From Motiliproteus sp. SC1-56 (lineage in GTDB: Bacteria; Pseudomonadota; Gammaproteobacteria; Pseudomonadales; Balneatricaceae), in assembly GCF_017309075.1 (NCBI RefSeq), contig NZ_JAEMGS010000010.1, positions 62,001-126,000 of the forward strand: 64,000 nt of DNA, given 5' to 3'. The number at the start of each line of letters is the position of its first letter. Position 1 is the first letter of the stretch. The notes under the pieces are model-generated. The model searched no databases, was not told the DNA's origin, and saw only the letters and a list, made by a program, of their open reading frames with translations. Shown here one piece after another: positions 57,811 to 64,000 of this stretch. A program made the position numbers and the translations under genes.

Positions 57811-58695
57811 ATGATAAGCCGATCCGATGACCTGGAGCTGCTGCTGACCGTGGTGGACTGCGGCGGCTTTTCGGCGGCTGCGCAGCAACTGGACGTGCCG
57901 GCGGCCAAGGTATCACGGGCCATTCAACGCCTGGAACAGCAGCTCGCCACCACCCTACTGCAGCGAACCACGCGGCGCGTCTCCCTGACCGAAGAGGGAC
58001 GGGTCTTCGTCGAGCGGGTCCGCAACGGACTGCAGCAACTGGAAGCGGCGGAAGAACAGGTACGGCTGATGAAAGAGCAGCCGGTGGGCCGCCTGCGGGT
58101 GGATGCCGCAACGCCCTTTATGCTGCACCAGCTGGTGCCCCTCATCGGCGAATTTCAACAGCGCCACCCTGGCATAAAACTGGAGCTGACCACCAGCGAG
58201 GGCATCATCGACCTGCTGGAAAAACGCACTGACGTGGCGATCCGCATCGGCAAGCTCGAAGACTCAAGCCTTCACGCCACGATGCTGGGGCGTTCGCGCC
58301 TGCACCTGGTGGCCAGCCCGGACTACCTCGCCGAAAACGGTACACCCGAAACCGCCTACGCCCTCCGCCAACACCGCCTGCTGGGGTTCATCTCACCGTC
58401 CACCTTGAATAGCTGGCCGGTTGGCGAGGGGCTTGAGATCACCCCTGACCTGGCTGCAACCAGCGGCGAGGTGTTAAGGCAGGCCTGCCTAGCCGGTGAG
58501 GGTATCTGCTGCCTGTCGAGCTTCATGGTGCGCCAGGACCTCGCGCAAGGACGCCTGAGGAGCCTTCTTAACAGCGACATGCAGTCACCCCACCCCCGCG
58601 AACAGGTGCAGGCGGTTTACTACCGCAATACGGCCCTCTCATCCCGCATCCATGCTTTTATCGGTTTCATCAAGCCGAGACTGACACTCGCCTAA
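57811..58695 (+). CDS. LysR-family transcriptional regulator
   Basis: The 294-aa protein has an N-terminal winged HTH (LELLLTVVDCGGFSAAAQQLDVPAAKVSRAIQRLEQQLATTLLQRTTRRVSLTEEG, residues about 8-62) and a C-terminal type-2 periplasmic-binding-like effector domain (about 90-290). By position it may control the divergent YHS gene (57084-57593) and possibly the Old Yellow Enzyme gene beyond it. The effector is unknown. Confidence 0.9.
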   Translation: MISRSDDLELLLTVVDCGGFSAAAQQLDVPAAKVSRAIQRLEQQLATTLLQRTTRRVSLTEEGRVFVERVRNGLQQLEAAEEQVRLMKEQPVGRLRVDAATPFMLHQLVPLIGEFQQRHPGIKLELTTSEGIIDLLEKRTDVAIRIGKLEDSSLHATMLGRSRLHLVASPDYLAENGTPETAYALRQHRLLGFISPSTLNSWPVGEGLEITPDLAATSGEVLRQACLAGEGICCLSSFMVRQDLAQGRLRSLLNSDMQSPHPREQVQAVYYRNTALSSRIHAFIGFIKPRLTLA

Positions 58696-58977
58696 CGCCT
58701 GAATGCCCGCAACCGGATCCGCTATAAACCGCCCGTCCCCGGGGACCGGACCGGCGCAGGAATCACTCTGGCATTAAAAACAAATCTGTTGCATCATCAG
58801 CAACTTAGAAGACACACCCCCGATGGGAAAACGTTCCGCTCTGCGATTCACGCCGGCGCATTTTAGGCCGTGGAGAAAAAAGAGGGCGGAGGCTCCGAAG
58901 CTGCAAAACCACGCCTGCTTCCATCCGTATTTTCTAACAGCTCCACCAAAACCTCACCATGCCCCTTAAGGAAGAAA

Positions 58978-59862
58978 ATGAATATCAAGGACATACTCAA
59001 GCCTACCAATGCGTTCAACGCGCTAAAACTGCTGCCCTTAATATTGCTGGTCATTGCCATCATCAATTCCTACTTCATTGTAATTGAGGGCCATGTCGGG
59101 GTGGTTAAACGCTTTGGCGAGGCCAAGCACCAGGAAAGCCCCGGGCTGCACTTCAAAATTCCTTTCATCGAAACCGTTGAAATGATCGAAGTTCGCACCC
59201 GCAAGAATGCTGAAAAAATGGCGTCCAGCACCAAAGAACAGATGCCGGTGACGGTAGAAGTTTCCGTCAACTGGACGGTCAACAAGGAGGCGGCGCTCGA
59301 TTTGTTTAAGAAATACGGCGGCCTCAACCAGTTTGAGCAGCGGATTCTCGACCCCCGTTTTCGCTCGGCCACTAAAGACACGATCCCGCAGTTTGAGGCT
59401 GAGCAGCTGATTCAGGACAGGGCTTCTGCGATTCAAGGCATCGAGAGGCGATTATCTGATGAAATGGCAGGTTTTCCCGTCATTGTTGACAACATACAGA
59501 TTGAAAACATCGTACTCCCCAAAAAATACATCAACTCCATTGAAATAAAGCAGACAGAAAAAAACCTCGCCGCAGCGGAGGAACATAAGTTGGAGAGACA
59601 GCGCCTCGAAGCGTTGCGCGCGGTGAACACTGCGGACGCCAAGGCAAAAGGCATATTGAAAGTCGCCGAGGCCGAGGCCCAGTCAATCTTACTAAAGGGT
59701 AAAGCCGAGGCCGAAGCAATCCAGGCAAAAGCAAAAGCACTCAAGGACAATCCCTTGATTGTAAAACTTACTGAAGCTCAGTCATGGAATGGACAATTGC
59801 CGTCCACCATCCTTGGACAAGGCACCATGCCGATTATGGATATTCGTTCCCTAGGCAAATAG
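58978..59862 (+). CDS. SPFH/Band 7 (prohibitin-like) membrane protein
   Basis: The 294-aa protein has one N-terminal TM (about 18-36), then an SPFH domain (IVIEGHVGVVKRFGEAKHQESPGLHFKIPFIETVEMIEVR...) and a long helical Ala/Glu-rich region (VLPKKYINSIEIKQTEKNLAAAEEHKLERQRLEAL..., KGKAEAEAIQAKAKALKDN), as in HflC/prohibitin-type oligomers. AAGGAAG precedes ATG 58978. The gene is clearly AT-richer than neighbouring genes, suggesting later acquisition. Confidence 0.9.
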   Translation: MNIKDILKPTNAFNALKLLPLILLVIAIINSYFIVIEGHVGVVKRFGEAKHQESPGLHFKIPFIETVEMIEVRTRKNAEKMASSTKEQMPVTVEVSVNWTVNKEAALDLFKKYGGLNQFEQRILDPRFRSATKDTIPQFEAEQLIQDRASAIQGIERRLSDEMAGFPVIVDNIQIENIVLPKKYINSIEIKQTEKNLAAAEEHKLERQRLEALRAVNTADAKAKGILKVAEAEAQSILLKGKAEAEAIQAKAKALKDNPLIVKLTEAQSWNGQLPSTILGQGTMPIMDIRSLGK

Positions 59863-59931
59863 GTTTCAACTCAGGCGGGCGCGTGCACCCGACGCCCCCC
59901 TTAATAACCAAAAAACAAGGAATCCGTAAAG

Positions 59932-60588
59932 ATGATAAAAAATGTTGTGCTCCTAGTTGCGGCCCTGACCCTCGTTGGCTGTGCCGGCACCCAGAACATC
60001 GCGATGCAGCCCGATTCGTTTGCGGCGAACAAGCCAAAAACCATCACCACCGCGACGCGGGAAAAGCCCAGCTTCTCGGCGATGACCGCCAGTAAAGGTG
60101 CGTTTGCGCTCGTCGGGGCAATCGCATCGATCAGCGCCGGCAACGACCTGATCGAGCAAAACCAGGTCGAAGACCCGGCGGTTTATATCGGCGATGCCCT
60201 GGCGAGCATCCTCGAAAAGCACTTTGCCTTGCAGAGGGTCGACAACAACAGCGCGGTGCTTGAGGACGCTACGCCCGCCGCTATCGCTGCACGTTACCCG
60301 ATGTCAGACCTGGTGGTCGACGTACAGACCCTCAACTGGAGCTTTATCTACTTTCCCACCGACTGGGACAATTACCGCGTGATCTATACCGCCAAATTGC
60401 GACTGGTCGATACCCGCGCGAATGAAATGGTGGCTGAGGGGTTCTGCAAACGGATTCCGGAGCAGGATGAAAACTCGCCGAGCTACGACGAGCTGGTAGC
60501 AAACGACGCCCAGAGGCTGAAAGACGAGCTCAAACTCGCCGCCGAGCACTGTATCCGCGAGTTCCAGACCAAGGTGCTGAAGATTTAA
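59932..60588 (+). CDS. Lipoprotein, unknown
   Basis: The 218-aa protein has a signal with lipobox LVGC (Cys17) and then a soluble domain with GDALASILEKHFALQRV, DLVVDVQTLNWSFIYFPTDWDNYRVIY and KLRLVDTRANEMVAEGFC. It may be secreted to the outer membrane. It follows the SPFH gene by 69 nt with AAGGA upstream. I do not recognise the family. Confidence 0.78.
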   Translation: MIKNVVLLVAALTLVGCAGTQNIAMQPDSFAANKPKTITTATREKPSFSAMTASKGAFALVGAIASISAGNDLIEQNQVEDPAVYIGDALASILEKHFALQRVDNNSAVLEDATPAAIAARYPMSDLVVDVQTLNWSFIYFPTDWDNYRVIYTAKLRLVDTRANEMVAEGFCKRIPEQDENSPSYDELVANDAQRLKDELKLAAEHCIREFQTKVLKI

Positions 60589-60686
60589 TCTGCGCCCCGC
60601 GCCCTGCCCCTCCCGGTTGGGCAAACCCGGCCGGCACCGCCTCGCGCTGCCGGCCACATCTCAAAGCCCATTAAACACGGAATGTT

Positions 60687-61064
60687 ATGAAGCTTTTTAC
60701 CATCCCCATTTACATCAAGGTCTTCTCGAACCGATTTGTCCTTAACGCGCTGGACGAGACGGACAGAGAGCTCGTGAGCACGCCAGATTCGCCGTTTACA
60801 ACCATGCGCCTGTTGGTCGGCAATTTTTGCGAAGCGGAGAAAACGCTGTCCCAGGGCATTAAACAACTGGTCGGCAAGCGCTTTATAAAAAAGTCCCCCG
60901 TAGCGTTGATTCATCCGCTTGAAAAAACCGAAGGCGGCCTGTCCGAGGTTGAGATCAGAATCTTCAACGAGTTGGCGCAGGGAGCCGGTGCTGTAAAGGC
61001 CGTTGTCTACGAGGGGCAGGAGCTCAGCAAAAGGGAAGCACTGGCGAAGTTGAACGACGCATAA
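60687..61064 (+). CDS. Cytoplasmic protein, unknown (SPFH cluster)
   Basis: The 125-aa soluble protein has no signal or TM. Visible features: KVFSNRFVLNALDETDREL, then RLLVGNFCEAEKTLSQGIKQLVGKRF and EIRIFNELAQGAGAVKAVVYEGQELS. No family recognised. Its position after the lipoprotein gene (98-nt gap containing a GC-rich hairpin at 60629-60655) suggests the same cluster. Confidence 0.7.
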   Translation: MKLFTIPIYIKVFSNRFVLNALDETDRELVSTPDSPFTTMRLLVGNFCEAEKTLSQGIKQLVGKRFIKKSPVALIHPLEKTEGGLSEVEIRIFNELAQGAGAVKAVVYEGQELSKREALAKLNDA

Positions 61065-61092
61065 CCGGTGCAAGTGGTCTGGCGCCTGTCGC

Positions 61093-61290
61093 TCAAGCGG
61101 TCGCTTCAAGCGAATCACCCTCTCCGCTCGCATGGTTCATCGCCCGTATGCCGATCTCCGAGCTGGCAAGCAGAACTTCCCGCTGCTCCGCCACCTCGAT
61201 ACGGATATCGAAATCCCGCGGCCAGCCCTTGTTGCAATAATCAAACAGCTCCCGGGCCCGCCGCCCGCTTTCCATCGGTTTGTTAGTCAT
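61093..61290 (-). CDS. Small acidic protein, unknown
   Basis: The 65-aa protein starts MTNKPMESGRRARELFDY and contains a predicted beta segment DIRIEVAEQREVLLAS. GGGGAG lies 8 nt before ATG 61290. The much longer frame to 61482 has no support. No family recognised. Confidence 0.55.
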   Translation of the reverse strand: MTNKPMESGRRARELFDYCNKGWPRDFDIRIEVAEQREVLLASSEIGIRAMNHASGEGDSLEATA

Positions 61291-61497
61291 CGATTTGCTC
61301 CCCCTTCTCGTTGAATGGCTGCCCAACCCGAACAAGCCTCTTGGTACTGATGGCGCCGACAACGCCGGCCTAATCACCTTCAGTTGACATCTCCAGCTCC
61401 CCCCACACTCGCCACCTCCACTCGCCGGGCAGCGCTGGGGGGAATGGACTTGGCCCCGAGATACAGGGCCACCCGCTGGCACGCGACAGCGCCGGGG

Positions 61498-62577
61498 TCA
61501 GGCGTTGACCAGCACCGTCTGGTTGAGATCGACACAGAGGGAGACGTCCGCCCCCTCGCCCACGTGCTCAAGCCCGATGCGGTGCATCTCATCGACGGCC
61601 AGCAGGTGCCCCGCCACTTCAACGCCATAACGGATCAGACTGCCGAGAAACTCCCGGTAAACCACTTTGCCGGCAAACTCGAGGCAGTTGTCCGTGCTTG
61701 AATCCGAGCGGCGGATAAAAGTGTTCTGGGGACGGAACACCAGGCTGCCCGGCCCTTCCGCGTGGGGGCGAAAATCCAGCACCAGCCCCTTGTCACTGAC
61801 GAACGCGGGGCCCTTGGCGTCCACCCGCACCTCGCCATCGATGATGTTGGCCGAGCCCAGGAAACCGGCCACGAAGCGGTTCTTGGGGTTATCGTAGAGT
61901 TCCATCGGCCTGCCGATCTGCTGGATAACACCGTCGCTGAGCACCGCCATTCGATCGGAAGTGGTGTTGGCCTCCTCCTGGTCATGGGTCACGAAGATGG
62001 TGGTCAAACCCAACTTGCGCTGGAGCTGCAGAATGTCGCGTCGCATCTGCACCCGCAGGTTGGCGTCCAGGTTCGACAGGGGCTCATCCAGCAGCAGCAC
62101 CTGGGGCTCCACCACCACGGTGCGGGCCAGGGCGATCCGCTGCTGCTGGCCACCGGAGAGCTCCGATGGCCGCCGCTCGGCCAGATGAGACAAGCCCACT
62201 AGGTCCAGGGCCTCTTCCACCCGCCGCTCAACCTCTTTCTTGGGGACCTTGCGCTCCTCAAGACCGAAGGCAACGTTCTTGCGCACCGTCATATGGGGCC
62301 AGAGGGCATAGCTCTGAAACACCATGCCCACATTGCGCTGCCAGGGCGGCAGCCCGGTCACGTCCCGGTCACCGATCAGAATCCGCCCGGACGGGTTCGG
62401 GCCGAAGCCGGCGATGGCCCGCAGCAGGGTCGATTTGCCGGAGCCCGAGGGGCCGAGGAAGGCGAAGAACTCGCCCGGTTCGATATTGAGATTGACCCCT
62501 TTCAGGACCTCCGTTTCGCCAAAACGCAGACCGACATTCTCGATTTTGATTCCCTTGGAGTCACTGTGAATCGTCAT
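61498..62577 (-). CDS. ABC transporter ATP-binding protein, ferric-iron/polyamine (CysA/FbpC) type
   Basis: The 359-aa protein has Walker A GPSGSGKST, signature LSGGQQQR, Walker B VLLLDEPLSNLD and switch His in THDQEEA, followed by a TOBE-like C-terminal domain (about 240-350). The permease gene lies directly upstream (17-nt gap) with the fused two-unit layout of Fe3+ transporters; the binding protein would be outside the window. Substrate not certain (iron or 2-aminoethylphosphonate types share this form). Confidence 0.9.
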   Translation of the reverse strand: MTIHSDSKGIKIENVGLRFGETEVLKGVNLNIEPGEFFAFLGPSGSGKSTLLRAIAGFGPNPSGRILIGDRDVTGLPPWQRNVGMVFQSYALWPHMTVRKNVAFGLEERKVPKKEVERRVEEALDLVGLSHLAERRPSELSGGQQQRIALARTVVVEPQVLLLDEPLSNLDANLRVQMRRDILQLQRKLGLTTIFVTHDQEEANTTSDRMAVLSDGVIQQIGRPMELYDNPKNRFVAGFLGSANIIDGEVRVDAKGPAFVSDKGLVLDFRPHAEGPGSLVFRPQNTFIRRSDSSTDNCLEFAGKVVYREFLGSLIRYGVEVAGHLLAVDEMHRIGLEHVGEGADVSLCVDLNQTVLVNA

Positions 62578-62594
62578 TGTTATTGTTCTCCGGT

Positions 62595-64000
62595 TCAGGA
62601 TTGTTGATCGACCGCGCGGTCACGCTTGGTTCGTTCGATGATTTTGTGAGAAGCGTAGGTGCCCAGCCCGACGATCAGCACCGCGATGATGCCCAGGGCC
62701 GCGCCCGGCCCGCGCCCGGCGGCGGACTGCATAAACAGGTAGATGCCATAGGCAAGCGGCGCATCGGACTCCGTCGACACCAGCATGATGGTGGCAGAGA
62801 GTTCCACCGCGGCGGTGGCGAAGCTGGTGACAAAGCCCGCCAGGATGCCGCCTGTCATCAGGGGTACCACGATCTTGCGGATGGTCCGGCTCTTATTCGC
62901 CCCCAGGCTTTCGGCCGCCTCCTCCAGCGATATCGACACCTGCGCCAGGGCCGCCACGCAGGCCCGCAGGGCATAGGGCAGGCGGCGCACGGCCAGAGCG
63001 ATCACAATCACCCCCCAAACCGACGCCAGGGGCACTTCGCTGAAGGGCACCTCCACCTCGTAAAAGCTGCGCAGGTAGCCGATCCCCAGCACCACGCCGG
63101 GAATGGCCACCGCCCCCATGGCGAGGAAGTCCAGCGCCTTGCGGCCCCAGATTCCGGTCCGCCAGACGATATAGGCAATGGCGGTACCCAGGACGATGTC
63201 GATCAGCCCCGCCAGCCCCGCGTACAGCAAGGTATTGCTGATGTAGCCGCCGGCGCTCTGGAACACCTCGGCGTAGTGGTCGAGGGTGTAGCCGTCGGGC
63301 AGCGGGCTGAAGGACCAGACCGAAGCGATGGAGAGGATGAACAGCGCCAGGTGCGGGGCCATGACAAAACCGAGAATCAGCAGGATCACCCCGTAGCAGC
63401 CTATTCTCTCCCACTTCTTGAGGTCGCGCTTGAGCAGACCGCCGCCGCCCTTCTGGGTGGTCGCGTAATCTTTCCCCTTCAACGCCAGGAAAGAAACCCA
63501 CAGGGAGAACAGCGAGAAGACCACCAGAATCACCGAGATCACGTAGCCGATCGGGTCGGAGATGCCCACCGAGCTGATACGCAGGTAAGCCTGGGGGGCC
63601 AGCATGTTGTTGATGTTGAGCAGCAGCGGTGTGCCCAGATCATCAAACACCTTGAGAAACACCAGGGAGGCGCCGGCCACGTAGCCCGGCATGCCCAGCG
63701 GGAAGACGATGCGCCGGAACAGGCGCATGCCGCTGGAGCCCAGGTTCAGCGCCGCCTCTTCCATGGAGCGGTCGATATTCTGGAGGCTGGCGGCGAGGTT
63801 GATCAGGATGAACGGAAAGAAGTGCACACTCTGCACCAGGATCACGCCGTTGAGCCCTTCCATGAAGGGAATGGTAAAACCGAACCAGTCGTAAAGCAGC
63901 AGGTTGATGCTGCCGTTCTCGCCGAAGAAGAGCTGCATCGCCACCGCCCCGACGAACGGCGGCATGATCAGCGGAATCACCCCCAGGGTCTGGATAATGG
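62595..64000 (-). CDS. Fused ABC transporter permease (FbpB-like), N-terminus outside window
   Basis: The frame is open to the window end, so this is a partial gene (at least 461 aa visible). It has two BPD-type permease units with EAA loops EEAALNLGSSGMRLFRRIVFP and EEAAESLGANKSRTIRKIVVP, typical of fused ferric-iron or 2-aminoethylphosphonate permeases. The in-frame GTG at 63980 is internal. Confidence 0.9.
   Translation of the reverse strand, partial: IIQTLGVIPLIMPPFVGAVAMQLFFGENGSINLLLYDWFGFTIPFMEGLNGVILVQSVHFFPFILINLAASLQNIDRSMEEAALNLGSSGMRLFRRIVFPLGMPGYVAGASLVFLKVFDDLGTPLLLNINNMLAPQAYLRISSVGISDPIGYVISVILVVFSLFSLWVSFLALKGKDYATTQKGGGGLLKRDLKKWERIGCYGVILLILGFVMAPHLALFILSIASVWSFSPLPDGYTLDHYAEVFQSAGGYISNTLLYAGLAGLIDIVLGTAIAYIVWRTGIWGRKALDFLAMGAVAIPGVVLGIGYLRSFYEVEVPFSEVPLASVWGVIVIALAVRRLPYALRACVAALAQVSISLEEAAESLGANKSRTIRKIVVPLMTGGILAGFVTSFATAAVELSATIMLVSTESDAPLAYGIYLFMQSAAGRGPGAALGIIAVLIVGLGTYASHKIIERTKRDRAVDQQS

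Overview
The window is chromosomal DNA of a GC-rich gammaproteobacterium, probably marine or halophilic (related to Oceanospirillales/Pseudomonadales-type lineages). This rests on the gene set (RlmB, HrpB, ChaN, AnsA, PntAB, a long TrpS, DUF2789 and DUF1244 proteins), dense overlapping gene packing, and cation-coupled transporters (an Mrp-like complex and an AGCS symporter). The genus cannot be fixed from the sequence alone. I saw no rRNA, tRNA, CRISPR array, IS element or prophage. The genes at both window edges are cut.

Layout. 1-7.5 kb: the end of an SLC13-type permease, then a cobalamin uptake locus btuF-btuC-btuD, two complete tandem cobalamin riboswitches, btuB and a dedicated tonB. 7.5-12 kb: a PAS protein with a degenerate GGDEF domain, a dienelactone hydrolase, an MFS permease, a DUF2750 protein and a MaoC-type hydratase. 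12-16.4 kb: a large MscK-like mechanosensitive channel with two small exported proteins. 16.4-19.1 kb (minus strand): a compact unit made of an HTH regulator, a two-TM protein, a seven-heme c-type cytochrome and a second two-TM protein; I do not recognise it as a described system. 19.3-28.9 kb: housekeeping genes (ansA, chaN-like, DUF523, proS, rlmB, hemH, adk, an LplT-like MFS protein, a DTW-domain protein).

29-36.7 kb: a CHASE-PAS-PAS-GGDEF-EAL protein followed by a single-domain globin, a small basic protein, hrpB, and a PAS-GGDEF diguanylate cyclase. 36.8-44.3 kb (minus strand): an Mrp-like cation/proton antiporter operon in the order E-F-G-(A'B fusion)-C-D-D-small-D. It has no full-length MrpA, and its order matches the antiporter module of archaeal membrane-bound hydrogenases. 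44.3-49.6 kb: a sulfurtransferase, trpS, small proteins, yaaA and an AGCS symporter. 50.2-53.2 kb: pntAB. 53.4-58.7 kb: DUF1244, LysE, trxC, gloA, an Old Yellow Enzyme, a YHS protein and a LysR regulator. 59-61.3 kb: a visibly AT-richer cluster (SPFH protein, lipoprotein, unknown protein). 61.5-64 kb: ABC ATPase and fused permease genes of the ferric-iron type, the permease running off the window.

Recurring themes are short tandem duplications (9-17 bp) at gene boundaries, two long poly-C tracts, and three c-di-GMP-type proteins, one of which has lost its catalytic motif.
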